Source: Cognataquiflexum rubidum
Lineage (GTDB): Bacteria; Bacteroidota; Bacteroidia; Cytophagales; Cyclobacteriaceae
Assembly: GCF_022538115.1 (NCBI RefSeq)
Contig: NZ_JAKZAL010000001.1
Span: forward strand, 491,560-555,559
Reading direction: 5' to 3'
Length of the DNA stretch: 64,000 nt
Shown: positions 42,901 to 52,845 of the stretch, piece after piece
Layout: each line of letters starts with the position of its first letter
Numbering within the stretch: the first letter of the stretch is position 1
The notes under the pieces: model-generated
The model's database searches: none
What the model saw: only the letters and a program-made list of their open reading frames with translations
What the model was told of the DNA's origin: nothing
Program-made: the position numbers and the translations under genes

Positions 42901-45900
42901 TTAGAATGCTAAGGTTAATGTACCACCGAATCTTCTAGAGCTAGGACCAGTTACAAAGTCAAAGCCCAAACCGTTACCAACACCCACACCCAAAACGTCC
43001 ACATCGTAGTTCATGTTTGGAGGGAAGTTAAGCGCTCTAAACCATAGGTTAGTACCACTAAGCGCAACAGAAGCACGCTTGAAAGGAGTCTTAGAAAGAA
43101 GAGAAGAAGGAAGGTCATAACCAAATGACAATTCTCTCAATCTAACAGCTGAGCCATCAAACACGTTTGATTCATCGGCACCTACGTGATACCCATCAAA
43201 GAAGTAGTTTGAAGCAGTGATCTGAATATCATTAGGAGTACCGTCTCTCTTTACACCCGGAAGGATGAAACTCATCTCTCTGTCAACAACCGGATCTTTT
43301 GTTACACCTCTCGCAAGGGTAGCTGTCACAGTGTTAGAGAAGATGATACCACCTCTTCTATATTCCAACATGAAGTTCATGAAGAATCCTTTGTATCTCA
43401 AAGTGTTGATCCAAGAACCTGTCCACTTTGGATTTGGATCACCCAAGACTCCGATTTCTGTATCTTCAAGGTAAGTTCCGTTAGTATCTACTATTGGCTG
43501 ACCTGTCTGCTCATCACGTGCAAAAACAGTTCCTTTGATGATACCAAAAGGCTGTCCTGGAATGGCAAAGTTACCCAAGGTAGTAAAACCTGCATAAACG
43601 ACTTCTTCCAAACCTTCACCCAATTCCATGGTAACTGTCCTGTAAGCAGTCCAGTTTACAATGGTCTCCCAACTGAATCCACTTGCAGTCGTTATCGGAG
43701 TGGCAGTACCTTGGAATTCAATACCTCTGTTTCTGATTTTACCAATATTGATGGTTGTATTATTGAAACCAGTTGCTGGATCTATCGGTGCTTCAGTAAT
43801 CAAATTGTTGGTGTTCTTCTGATACAAAGAGATGTCAAATCTTACTTTGTTGTTGAACATGCCTGTTTCGATACCAAACTCGAGTTCTTCGTGCAATTCA
43901 GGCTTCAAGTTAGGATTACCCAAAGTATTGCTCAATGTTTGAGATTGGAATAAAGTTCCTCCTGCATTTTGGAAAGCCCTAGAAGACTGTCCCAAGATGT
44001 TTCTTGTTTGGTACGGTCTTGGGAAACCCGCTGAAGTTCCGTAACCCAATCTCAGTTTTAGGTCATTGACAGTGGATGAATTCCAGCTGAATGCATCTGA
44101 AGGGATAAAGGAAACTGAAGCGCCCGGATAAAGGATCCTTCTGTTCTCAGGTTCTACTGTAGAAGTCCAATCATTTCTAGCTACAAGGTTCAAGAACAAA
44201 TAGTTGCTATAATCCAAGGTTGCCGAGGCATAGATACCCATCCTTCTTTCTTCAACCATATAATCCATACGGCCTGCGCCAAGTGGGTCAATGGGTGCAG
44301 AAACAAGGAAGTTAGAGTGTCTGAAAAGGTCAAAAGCCAACTGACCGGTGGAAGCGATACCGTTTTGTTGGAATTTGTCATATCTTGAGTTGAAACCCAA
44401 AAGTGCACTAATCCCCACCTTCTCAGAAAGTGTTTTTCTATAGTTCAAAATCAAATCCTGGTTCCAAATGGTATTGTTGATGTTGATTGTTCTGTAATAC
44501 CCTTGTCTTGCATCTAATGTTACTCCGGCACCTCCACCTTTGTTATACATGGCTTCCTGTACTTCTGTGTATGTATCCAAACCTAATCGGTAGGTTACAG
44601 AGAAGTTATCAGTGAAGTCATAGTTCAAAGATGTTGAGTTGAAGAAACGGTTTACAACAGAAGTGTTTTTGTAATTTTTCACTAGCCATAGTGGATTAAC
44701 CTGGTCATTTCCTGATCGGAAATACACTGAACTTCTATCGACGGGATTTTCGAAAGGAAGCCCGGCCAAATCTACTGTTCGCGGAGAATACAAAACATTG
44801 GCATAAGCTGAAGGAATACCACCGTTAGGACCTGAACCGAAAGCAGCATTGACAGGAGGAGAATCTACACCCGTTCTAGCGAAGGTAAAGGAAGAGTTGA
44901 TGGTGAATTTTTCACTTACTGCTGAGTTGATACCCAAACCGAAGTTATATTTGGTCAATTTGTTTCCCGGTAGGAAACCTTCGTCAGAAGTATAGCCGAA
45001 TGAAGCACTATAACCTGTGCTTTGTCCACCACCTTGAATCTGTACTGAAGTATTGCTAACCAATCCAGTTTGGAAGAAAGTCTCGCTTGGATCAGCATAC
45101 GCCTTGTAATCATACTTAATAGGCGTAGTGGTTGGGTTTCCGTTGGCATCTTTCTCAAAAAACTCGGGGAAAGCGTTTCTGATACTAGCAAGAGAAGAAG
45201 AGGCTACTGGGTGGTTAATCTGCAAACCCAGGTCCATTCTTGGACCGAAGTTAGAGAAGAATAATCCTGGCTGCTGCTGGAATCCGTTACCATAAACCTG
45301 TCCGAAAGTTGGAAGCGAAGCTGCATTGTTTGAGAAGATAGACTGGTTAACAGTCACTTCTGCTTGCTTTCTTTTTCTAGAACCTGATTTGGTTGTAACC
45401 AAGATTACACCGTTTCTACCCTGATCACCATACAATACAGTAGCCGAAAGACCTTTCAACACAGAGATGTTCTCAATATTGTTAGGATCAATATCCAAGA
45501 AACGGCTTGAGGTGGTAGCACCACCTGAACCAAATCCTGTTGCAGCATTCGTATTGGTGTTGAAAGGAACACCATCTACAACGAACAAAGGCTGGTTAGA
45601 ACCTGTGGCTGAAGAATAACCCCTGATGATGATGTTTGTACCAGCACCTGAATTACCGTTAGTAGCGGTGATGTTTACACCTGCCACTTTACCTTGAAGA
45701 ACCCTCGCAACGTCAGCTTCCGGTCTGTTTTGGATTTGTTCATCCCCAACAGAGGTTACTGCGTAGCCCAAGGCTTTCTTTTCTTTCTCAATACCGATTG
45801 CCGTTACTACCACTTCGGATAGTTGCGACGCATCAGTAGTGAGCGTTACATTGATGACAGATCTGTTGCCGATTGCTTCTTCTAGGGTCTTCAAACCCAC

Positions 45901-46131
45901 AAAAGAATAAATCAATACATTCGATCCGTCCGGTACATTAATAGAGTAATTACCATCCAAATCGGTGGTAGTACCTACTGTTGTACCCTTCACGAGGACG
46001 GTAGCGCCTGGGAGGCCCTGCCCATCTTCATCGGAAATTACCTTTCCGGTAATTACCCGTTGTTGCGCCGACACCTCGATACTGAGTGTCATGGTGAAAA
46101 GCGCAATAACAAAGAGTAAAGCTTTTCTCAT
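42901..46131 (-). CDS. SusC/RagA-family TonB-dependent outer-membrane transporter
   Basis: 1076 aa from the ATG at 46131 (MRKALLFVIALFTMTLSIEV); a 16-codon extension to 46179 is rejected because it lacks signal-peptide logic. Signal peptide, carboxypeptidase-D-regulatory-like domain (VITGKVISDEDGQGLPGATV, about 23-100), TonB plug (VVVTAIGIEKEKKALGYAVT), then a 22-strand barrel ending in FGGTLTLAF. It imports a ligand held by the SusD partner using TonB energy. First gene of the operon; about 880 nt of AT-rich leader lies upstream. Confidence 0.94.
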   Translation of the reverse strand: MRKALLFVIALFTMTLSIEVSAQQRVITGKVISDEDGQGLPGATVLVKGTTVGTTTDLDGNYSINVPDGSNVLIYSFVGLKTLEEAIGNRSVINVTLTTDASQLSEVVVTAIGIEKEKKALGYAVTSVGDEQIQNRPEADVARVLQGKVAGVNITATNGNSGAGTNIIIRGYSSATGSNQPLFVVDGVPFNTNTNAATGFGSGGATTSSRFLDIDPNNIENISVLKGLSATVLYGDQGRNGVILVTTKSGSRKRKQAEVTVNQSIFSNNAASLPTFGQVYGNGFQQQPGLFFSNFGPRMDLGLQINHPVASSSLASIRNAFPEFFEKDANGNPTTTPIKYDYKAYADPSETFFQTGLVSNTSVQIQGGGQSTGYSASFGYTSDEGFLPGNKLTKYNFGLGINSAVSEKFTINSSFTFARTGVDSPPVNAAFGSGPNGGIPSAYANVLYSPRTVDLAGLPFENPVDRSSVYFRSGNDQVNPLWLVKNYKNTSVVNRFFNSTSLNYDFTDNFSVTYRLGLDTYTEVQEAMYNKGGGAGVTLDARQGYYRTININNTIWNQDLILNYRKTLSEKVGISALLGFNSRYDKFQQNGIASTGQLAFDLFRHSNFLVSAPIDPLGAGRMDYMVEERRMGIYASATLDYSNYLFLNLVARNDWTSTVEPENRRILYPGASVSFIPSDAFSWNSSTVNDLKLRLGYGTSAGFPRPYQTRNILGQSSRAFQNAGGTLFQSQTLSNTLGNPNLKPELHEELEFGIETGMFNNKVRFDISLYQKNTNNLITEAPIDPATGFNNTTINIGKIRNRGIEFQGTATPITTASGFSWETIVNWTAYRTVTMELGEGLEEVVYAGFTTLGNFAIPGQPFGIIKGTVFARDEQTGQPIVDTNGTYLEDTEIGVLGDPNPKWTGSWINTLRYKGFFMNFMLEYRRGGIIFSNTVTATLARGVTKDPVVDREMSFILPGVKRDGTPNDIQITASNYFFDGYHVGADESNVFDGSAVRLRELSFGYDLPSSLLSKTPFKRASVALSGTNLWFRALNFPPNMNYDVDVLGVGVGNGLGFDFVTGPSSRRFGGTLTLAF

Positions 46132-47014
46132 AAGGTATTTTAGTTTAGTTGATTTGTAAATAAAATTTATTTCCGTCACATTTCAAAATCAGCCAATCCG
46201 CGAAAAATATATCGTTATATTATATTTTTTTCTACTTTTATTTATATTTAAAGCGATATTAAATCGTATTCATCAATGTTAATTATTGTTAAAGTTAAAA
46301 TAATCTGAATTTTTTAAGATCTAAGGGTAAATACTTACGGATGGGCTCAAAAAAGTGAATTATTTGGAAATCATTTTTATTTCGAACATTCAGTTTTTTT
46401 TAAATAGATTCAACCAGAATCCGCAGAATTTTATTCTGATATGATATAAAATAAATATTTTGATTTTTTTAAAAAAAAATTACTTTAGATACATATTTCA
46501 TATCGTATATGGCAATTATTTAATTATTCAGTAATTTTTTACCCATATAAACCAATATTCACAAATTTGGGTGGGAAAGAAGGAAAAAGAATGATTCTTT
46601 AAATTTCTAATTGAAAAAAATTTTTGATCCTTTCCTGATTTCCCGTCTTTTCAATCATGAATTTTTGATTTGAGCGCACAAAAATGTATTTGGGGTCAAA
46701 ATTTTTACCAAGAAAGGATTTTTTTCAAAATTCACTGACTTTGGGGTTTTGATTTGAGTCTTTATTCATGTGATTGGATTTTTTTAGGGCTTCATACAGA
46801 CCGAATTTAATTTGGAATTGAATAAAGCCTAAACCACCATCCATTAAAGGCGCTTTACAAAAAAAATGGATGCAGCAGGCATCATTGCCTTAGCTGCATC
46901 CAGATTAGAAACTTTAGCTACGATAGAACCACCATGAGTTTCAAGGTGACCCTATCCCGCATTTATTAGCAGATCGTTCTGATGGAGACAAAACGTTTGC
47001 CTGCTGTATTTATA
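46132..47014. other. AT-rich region upstream of the SusC gene
   Basis: 883 nt between the SusC start and the next minus-strand gene. It has no credible open frame. Near 46858-46903 is the terminator of the upstream gene; the rest is A/T runs in which no clear TTTG/TAnnTTTG promoter could be picked. Confidence 0.55.
46858..46903 (-). terminator. Long terminator hairpin of the gene at 47015
   Basis: TGGATGCAGC (46867-46876) pairs perfectly with GCTGCATCCA (46893-46902), with a nested GGCA/TGCC stem inside. It is preceded on the plus strand by eight A (U-tract on minus). About 110 nt beyond the stop at 47015. Confidence 0.85.
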
Positions 47015-47494
47015 TTAGAAAGCAAATCTTATGGATAAGGCTACTTCATCCCACCATAGACCGCCATTGTCACTGATATTGACAGCCGGCTTCCAATCGA
47101 GGGATAAGTTTATTGGTGCATCGTCAAATTTATAATCCAAACCGATAATACCATCCAATCCAACCACCGTTGAACTGTTGCCGTTATCGCCCCAAGGCGT
47201 ATTCCTTCTGTCAGCATTCCACGTACCTATGTGGGCACCACCACCATAAAACCACTGTAGGCCTTTGGCCCCATCGATGTCTTTATGGACTTCATATAGG
47301 CCGGTGATGATAAATCCCTGCCATCTTGTGTACAGGATACCTTCAATAGCTGCACCGCTTTGGATAAAGTGCTTTACAGTAAGGCCATTTCCGGAACCGA
47401 GCCTTAGCCCTATACCTGTGTTGTACTGTGCCTTTGATTCACTTACAAAAAGTAATGAAAACAGGACTGCGAGAATTAGAATTGGTTTTTTCAT
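47015..47494 (-). CDS. Small exported beta-barrel-like protein
   Basis: 159 aa with a signal peptide (about 1-22, ending SKAQ). The mature part alternates hydrophobic and polar residues with Gly-rich turns: YNTGIGLRLGSGNGLTVKHF, GFIITGLYEVHKDI, WFYGGGAHIG, GLDGIIGLDYKF, VALSIRFAF. The final Phe and strand pattern are typical of small outer-membrane barrels. Function unknown. Its own terminator lies downstream. Confidence 0.8.
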   Translation of the reverse strand: MKKPILILAVLFSLLFVSESKAQYNTGIGLRLGSGNGLTVKHFIQSGAAIEGILYTRWQGFIITGLYEVHKDIDGAKGLQWFYGGGAHIGTWNADRRNTPWGDNGNSSTVVGLDGIIGLDYKFDDAPINLSLDWKPAVNISDNGGLWWDEVALSIRFAF

Positions 47495-47564
47495 AAATTT
47501 TCAAATGGATTGGAGTTTAAATTAATAATGGGGCGAAATAAATTAATTCTTTTAATAAATGCCA

Positions 47565-48146
47565 TCAAAAATGGCTAAAATGATAGATCTCCTCTGGTGT
47601 GATGCAAATATCAAGCCTTATATCATGGGGTTCGGAAGGAATTTCTTTTTCGGGTGGAAAGAATGACAAACCTACCTTTATTGTTTCATGATGCAATTTT
47701 GTTAAAAACATATCATAATATGCCTTGCCGTATCCTATCCTGTTTCCTTTGATATCATAAGCCAAAAGAGGAACAAACACCAACTGAATCTGATGGCTGT
47801 CCACTTTTTTTGACTCCTTGGGAATTGGAATGCCAAAATAACCGGGTTCGAAGTCTTTGTTGTGGGTGATTTCCAAAGTGTCCAGTTCCTTTGTTTCCGG
47901 ATTCAAATAAGAGGTATATATAATGTATCCCAAGCCTTGCAATTTTTCCAATAAAGGAAACGTGTTTACCTCATTCAGCTTGGTGATGGATAAAAACAAA
48001 TGCACATGTCTGATTGCCGGATTGGAATTCAAAAATTCAATCACTCGGTTGGAAATATTTTCCGAAAATCCGACCTGCATTTCAAAGGGAATAGTTTTTC
48101 GCAAGTCGCGGTATTGTTTCCTGATGGCTGATTTATCCATGATCAA
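47565..48146 (-). CDS. 5-formyltetrahydrofolate cyclo-ligase
   Basis: 193 aa. The signature GNRIGYGKAYYD (about 134-145) and the N-terminal KSAIRKQYRDLRKTI are conserved in the family. It converts 5-formyl-THF to 5,10-methenyl-THF with ATP, salvaging folate. The start overlaps the 3' end of bshC by 14 nt, so the two are cotranscribed. Standard length. Confidence 0.93.
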   Translation of the reverse strand: MIMDKSAIRKQYRDLRKTIPFEMQVGFSENISNRVIEFLNSNPAIRHVHLFLSITKLNEVNTFPLLEKLQGLGYIIYTSYLNPETKELDTLEITHNKDFEPGYFGIPIPKESKKVDSHQIQLVFVPLLAYDIKGNRIGYGKAYYDMFLTKLHHETIKVGLSFFPPEKEIPSEPHDIRLDICITPEEIYHFSHF

Positions 48147-49719
48147 GCCTCAATATCATATATGAAAAATCAAAAGGATCGAAAACCTCCTGAATTTGGT
48201 CTACAAAATTATTGTCCTGGAGGTAAAACCTCATAAAATTCTCTACCCGTTCCTGAGGACTTCCACCCGGATTCATGTATTGGAAGATGGCTTCCCGCTG
48301 CTTGATTTGGATATCCCACCTGCGTTCTTCCGCCTTCCTCACTTTTTGACCCAAGTGATCCAAAATTTTCAAAGCACGCACCTTTGCTGCTTCAAAGGCA
48401 TTGCCGAGACTTTTCTCGAGTTCAGTTGCTGTTTTTCCTGATTTTTCAAATATCAATTCCAGAGCTTCTTTCTCCTGACTGAGTCTGATATCCATCGAAG
48501 CATTTCCGGAAATAAAGTCCTTTTTCCATTCAGCTACCGACTGAAACAGCAACTCATCTGAAAGACCGAGTTTTTGGATTTTCTTTTCTGTTGCCTGATC
48601 CACAACAACAGCAAAATTTCTCGGCATTAAGGCGGGAAACGGTATTTCAAAATGATCAAAAATACCTTTCATTTGGAGCCAATACACCACTTCAGCCGGA
48701 CCACCCAAGTAGGCAAGATTGGGAAGGATCATTTCCTGATACAGCGGACGGAGCACGACATTGGGACTGAACCGCTCAGGATGAACCGATATAAGGTCCA
48801 TCATTTCCTTTTCGGTAAATGAAATTTCTGTATTCAATACATTAAAAACATCTCCAGACTTTTCTATTCTTTCCCGGATTCCCTTTTCCATGTAGAAAAA
48901 ATTGATCTCTCTAGGAAAAATCTGGCTTTTGTAACCAAGGTCTTCCAGTTTTTTTGTTTGGGAATCAGCAAGATTCTTTGGTGTATTCAGGAATAAATCC
49001 TCTTGAATAACGGGAGTGAAAATCCTTTTAAAGGCTGCCTCATTGGCATCCACAATCAAAAGTCCTTTATCTCCAAACATATGGTGGACATATTTTCTGA
49101 CTGCCTCAGACAAAGTCGATGAGCTTTGATACGCATCATTGAAGAAATCGGGAACAAACCCGGAAACTTCTTTGAAAAATGCCTTGAAGCTTTCATCCAG
49201 ATCAAAATCCCCTACAGCACCTGTTTGAGCTGTTTTCCATTGGTATTTTTTGCCATCAAGTTTGAAATAATTGATTTCATCAAAATCATGGTCTTCACTC
49301 GCCATCCAATAAACAGGAACAAAATGATTATCCGGATAGGCCTGATTCAATCTGTCTGCAAGATTGACAGTCGATACGATTTTATATATAAAATAAAGTG
49401 GTCCTGTAAACAGGTTCAGTTGATGACCTGTGGTCACTGTAAAAGTGTTGGAATCGGCCAAAGACTGGATCTGCTGAGTGGCGATTTCGTTGTCCTTGAG
49501 ACCTTGGTATTGATGTGAAAGTGTTTCCACCAAAACATTCCTGTGTGCATCCTTGAATTTCTTCCCCTCAATCAGTTTTTGGAAATTCTCGATTTTGGGA
49601 AATTGGTTATAGAAAGGAAAAATCTCAGGCTTTTGGTGGATATAGTCTAAAAATAAGGCCGAAAATTGTCCGGTACAATCCGGATCAACTGTGCTTTTTA
49701 TCATGGATTTGGTGTTCAA
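48133..49719 (-). CDS. bshC: Bacillithiol biosynthesis cysteine-adding enzyme BshC
   Basis: 528 aa, normal for BshC (about 540). The tRNA-synthetase-like core shows the Rossmann signature TTGHQLNLFTGPLYFIYKIV (about 95-114), the VPVYWMASEDHDFDEINY segment (about 133-150) and the long coiled-coil C-terminal region. BshC adds cysteine to GlcN-malate to form bacillithiol, so the organism probably uses this low-molecular-weight thiol. bshA and bshB are not in the window. First gene of the pair with the folate enzyme. Confidence 0.93.
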   Translation of the reverse strand: MNTKSMIKSTVDPDCTGQFSALFLDYIHQKPEIFPFYNQFPKIENFQKLIEGKKFKDAHRNVLVETLSHQYQGLKDNEIATQQIQSLADSNTFTVTTGHQLNLFTGPLYFIYKIVSTVNLADRLNQAYPDNHFVPVYWMASEDHDFDEINYFKLDGKKYQWKTAQTGAVGDFDLDESFKAFFKEVSGFVPDFFNDAYQSSSTLSEAVRKYVHHMFGDKGLLIVDANEAAFKRIFTPVIQEDLFLNTPKNLADSQTKKLEDLGYKSQIFPREINFFYMEKGIRERIEKSGDVFNVLNTEISFTEKEMMDLISVHPERFSPNVVLRPLYQEMILPNLAYLGGPAEVVYWLQMKGIFDHFEIPFPALMPRNFAVVVDQATEKKIQKLGLSDELLFQSVAEWKKDFISGNASMDIRLSQEKEALELIFEKSGKTATELEKSLGNAFEAAKVRALKILDHLGQKVRKAEERRWDIQIKQREAIFQYMNPGGSPQERVENFMRFYLQDNNFVDQIQEVFDPFDFSYMILRLDHG

Positions 49720-50085
49720 CGTTCACTTAGGCGATACAAGTCATTCTAACTTCGCAACAAATGATAAAGTTCGCATTTTTTTTCTTATTACAAGAATGGC
49801 GATTGGATGGTTTAATTTTATCAAAAATTGTATAACAGGGGATGGGGTTTGAAGAGGTAGATTTGGGGAATTACGATTTACGGAGGACGATTTACGAAGT
49901 ACGATTTACGAAGTACGAGTTACGAAGTTCGATTTACGAAATACGATTTGCGAAGTACGATTTACGAAGGACGATTTACGAAGGACGATTTGCGAAGTAC
50001 GATTTGCGAAGTACGAGTTAATGAAGTACGAATTACGAGGTGAATGAAGAGTTAGGAATTACGAGTTGCGTAAAATTTAGAGAAA
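49720..50085. repeat. Intergenic region upstream of copA with a 14-bp tandem repeat
   Basis: 366 nt between divergent bshC and copA. About 49872-50030 is made of roughly eleven copies of a 14-bp unit, consensus TACGATTTACGAAG, with drift at two positions (gat/gag, ttt/ttg/att). After it, gaagagttaggaattacgagttgcg continues the theme. The first 150 nt has no repeat. The copA promoter must lie within or just after the array. Confidence 0.85.
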
Positions 50086-52275
50086 ATGAAAAAGAAAGAA
50101 ATACCTGTGACGGGAATGAGTTGTGCGGCATGTGCGATTTCTGTTGAAAAAACCCTTTCCACAAGTCCTGGAGTCAAATCGGCATCAGTCAATTATGCCA
50201 ACCATGTTGCTCTACTCGAATGGGAAGAGGATGTCGTGTCCTTGGAAAAGCTCCAGAAAGAAGTCCAATCTACAGGTTATGACTTGATGATTGAGGATGT
50301 CTTGCAGGAGGATCTGGAAAAAATGCAGCTTGAGGCCTATCAAAAACTCAGGAAAAAAACATTGTACGCCGGCATTTTAGCTTTGCCTGTTTTCCTGATC
50401 GGTATGTTTTGGATGCACATGCCTTATGGGAATTACATCATGTGGGCCCTGACCACCCCGGTATTGCTGGTGATGGGAAGACAGTTTTTTATCCAGGCAT
50501 GGAAATTAGCCGGAAACCGACAGGCAAATATGGACACGCTTGTCGCTCTGAGTACAGGTATTGCATATATATATAGCTCCTTCAATACCTTTTTCCCCGA
50601 ATACCTTGCCTCAAAAGGCCTTGAAGTACATGTGTATTTTGAAGCAGCCTCGGTGATCATATTCTTTATCCTATTGGGAAAAACCCTTGAATCGGGCGCC
50701 AAAGCGGGTACCGGCGCAGCACTCAAAAAATTAATGGACCTTCAGCCGACTGACCTTATTGTCCTGAAAGATGGAAAGGAAATCTCCATGAAGACCAGCG
50801 AAGTTAAAAAAGGCGAGGTTATATTGATCAAACCCGGCCAAAAAATCCCTTTGGATGGAAAAGTCCTGGAAGGCTCTTCCTATGTCAATGAAAGCATGCT
50901 GACCGGTGAACCCCTTCCGGTATTAAAAGAAAAAGACACGCAGGTTTTTGCCGGAACCATCAATAGTTCAGGAAGTTTCACTTTCATTGCAGAGCAGGTT
51001 GGAAGAGATACTTTCCTAGCCCAGATTATCCAAAGGGTCAAAGCAGCCCAAGGCTCTAAGGCCCCCATCCAAAAAATGGTGGATAAAGTGGCGGGGATTT
51101 TTGTCCCGGTGGTGTTGGCTATCGGTATAATCACCTTCTTTATTTGGGGTTTCAGTGGAATCGAGGATTCTTGGTTGCGGGGAATGCTTGCGCTGATAAC
51201 CGTTTGGGTGATTGCCTGTCCCTGTGCATTGGGATTGGCCACGCCAACAGCAATCATGGCGGCCATGGGCAAAGGCGCAGAAATGGGAATTTTGATCAAA
51301 GATGCCGAAAGCCTGGAAAAAGGAAAGAGCATTGACACTTTGATTTTGGACAAAACAGGAACGATTACGGAAGGAAATCCGAAAGTAATTGACGCCATTT
51401 TTCATGAATCTTGGAATGAGTCAGATGCTGCTTTGGTCAAAGCGATTGAATCCAAAAGTGAACACCCTTTGGCAAAAGCCATTTCAGGATATTTTGAAAA
51501 ATCGGATCAAAAAATCAATATCACAGATTTCCAAAGTGAAACAGGAAAAGGGGTGAGTGCAAAATACGGCGATGATATCTACCGCATCGGCACCATGAAG
51601 TGGCTCTCCTCCTTCAAAGTAGAATTGACCGGACCGCTTCAGGTACAATCCAACAAAGCCCTCGAGGAGGGAGCGATCGTTGTATTTGTAGCCAAAAACA
51701 CGGAATTGGTTGCAATCTTCAAAATCGCGGATCCTATCAAAACCACTTCTATAAAAGCAATTACCGAATTGAAGCAAATGGGCATCGTCATCCATATGCT
51801 GACAGGGGACCAAAACAAAACCGCAGCTTGGGTAGCAAAAGAAACAGGCATCGACCATTTCAAAGCGGAAATGCTTCCTCAGGATAAAGCGGCTTACCTC
51901 AAGAATCTACAAGCTCAAGGAAAACATGTGGCTATGGCCGGCGATGGGATCAATGACAGCGAAGCACTTAGCTTGGCCGATCTGAGTATTGCCATGGGAA
52001 AAGGAACTGACATAGCGATGGAAGTGGCAGAAGTAACTTTGGTGCATTCAGATTTATCCCAGATTCCAAAAACCCTTCACCTGACCAAAAAAACAGTGAC
52101 AATTATTCGTCAGAATCTCTTTTGGGCTTTTATTTACAATATCATCGGAATCCCGGTTGCAGCAGGGATCTTATACCCTACATTTGGATTCCTTCTCAAT
52201 CCCATGATCGCCGGGGCTGCCATGGCACTCAGTTCGGTATCTGTAGTCACCAATAGCCTTCGGCTTAGAAAATAA
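50086..52275 (+). CDS. copA: Copper-translocating P1B-type ATPase
   Basis: 729 aa. One N-terminal HMA domain with GMSCAACAIS (about 9-18), eight membrane helices with CPC (378-380) in the sixth, the phosphorylated Asp422 in DKTGT, the TGE actuator loop and the GDGINDSEALSLADLSIAMG hinge. It exports Cu(I) from the cytoplasm. The single HMA domain is the compact form. A copper-chaperone-like HMA protein gene is 314 nt downstream. The array at 49872-50030 lies just before the start. Confidence 0.94.
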   Translation: MKKKEIPVTGMSCAACAISVEKTLSTSPGVKSASVNYANHVALLEWEEDVVSLEKLQKEVQSTGYDLMIEDVLQEDLEKMQLEAYQKLRKKTLYAGILALPVFLIGMFWMHMPYGNYIMWALTTPVLLVMGRQFFIQAWKLAGNRQANMDTLVALSTGIAYIYSSFNTFFPEYLASKGLEVHVYFEAASVIIFFILLGKTLESGAKAGTGAALKKLMDLQPTDLIVLKDGKEISMKTSEVKKGEVILIKPGQKIPLDGKVLEGSSYVNESMLTGEPLPVLKEKDTQVFAGTINSSGSFTFIAEQVGRDTFLAQIIQRVKAAQGSKAPIQKMVDKVAGIFVPVVLAIGIITFFIWGFSGIEDSWLRGMLALITVWVIACPCALGLATPTAIMAAMGKGAEMGILIKDAESLEKGKSIDTLILDKTGTITEGNPKVIDAIFHESWNESDAALVKAIESKSEHPLAKAISGYFEKSDQKINITDFQSETGKGVSAKYGDDIYRIGTMKWLSSFKVELTGPLQVQSNKALEEGAIVVFVAKNTELVAIFKIADPIKTTSIKAITELKQMGIVIHMLTGDQNKTAAWVAKETGIDHFKAEMLPQDKAAYLKNLQAQGKHVAMAGDGINDSEALSLADLSIAMGKGTDIAMEVAEVTLVHSDLSQIPKTLHLTKKTVTIIRQNLFWAFIYNIIGIPVAAGILYPTFGFLLNPMIAGAAMALSSVSVVTNSLRLRK

Positions 52276-52589
52276 AAATTTCATTTCAAAAAGCAAACCG
52301 CATTATTACCAGCTGTTGTTTTGGGAGGCGTCACCCTGAGTGAAGCGAAGGGTCTCTCCTAAAGTAAATGAGATCCTTCAGTCGTACCTCCTTCAGGATG
52401 ACGGAGAAAACGGTGTCCTTTTCATGTCGGTACATTTTATTTAATGTTTACTCGAAATGAAAGGGTGAAGTCTTTTCGCAATCTTTAGTCTTCTTTCTTC
52501 ATTTATTGTTAATTCAGAAATTTGACCCTTGCTCCCTAATTTTAATCTCATGTCTCATGTCTCACGTCTCAAATCTTATATCTATTTAT
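52276..52589. repeat. Intergenic region with a palindromic element and GAGAC filler
   Basis: 314 nt. 52330-52402 is a palindromic element (see the separate entry). 52549-52585 reads ctcatgtctcatgtctcacgtctcaaatct, the filler vocabulary also found at other gene junctions. No promoter or open frame was evident. Confidence 0.6.
52330..52402. repeat. Palindromic interspersed element (73 bp)
   Basis: Left arm GTCACCCTGAGTGAAGCG with AAGGGTCTC and right arm GAGATCCTTCAG with CTTCAGGATGAC are inverted copies (GTCAyCCTGA ... AAGGrTCTC), with a 13-nt centre. Only the inner 6-9 nt differ. I recall palindromes with this wording being common between genes of Bacteroidota, but I cannot verify counts here. 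Confidence 0.75.
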
Positions 52590-52793
52590 ATGAAAAAGCA
52601 ATTCAAAACCAATGTCAAATGTGGCGCCTGTGTGGCTACCATCACTCCCGAAATGGAAAAAATTGCTGCCGGTTCATGGCAGGTGGACCTGACAAGTCCG
52701 GACAGGATTCTCACTGTGGAAAGCGACAAGAATGCCAATGAAATCATCAAGGCTCTTGAAAGCGCAGGATACAAAGGAGAACTGCTCTCCTAA
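52590..52793 (+). CDS. Small heavy-metal-associated (HMA) domain protein
   Basis: 67 aa from the ATG at 52590; an upstream in-frame ATG at 52506 is in filler and is rejected. It is one HMA domain with NVKCGACVATIT (about 8-19), whose CGAC matches the metal-binding CxxC motif, and a typical ferredoxin-like alpha/beta pattern ending ALESAGYKGEL. Position after copA suggests a copper-chaperone role, but metal preference is inferred. Confidence 0.85.
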   Translation: MKKQFKTNVKCGACVATITPEMEKIAAGSWQVDLTSPDRILTVESDKNANEIIKALESAGYKGELLS

Positions 52794-52845
52794 AACAATT
52801 GCCTTCCAAATTGCTTTTATTTCTTAGCTTTGCCGAAAATTTCCA

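Noticed and set aside
31021..46341. Shared 13-mer TAAATACTTACGG upstream of carB (31021) and SusC (46329)
   Set aside because: Only one shared word with different surroundings; may be chance in AT-rich DNA.
49872..50030. CRISPR array before copA
   Set aside because: The repeats are 14 bp and directly adjacent without unique spacers, and no cas genes are near.
52506..52589. Extended N-terminus of the small HMA protein
   Set aside because: The extension translates the GAGAC filler and is not HMA-like.
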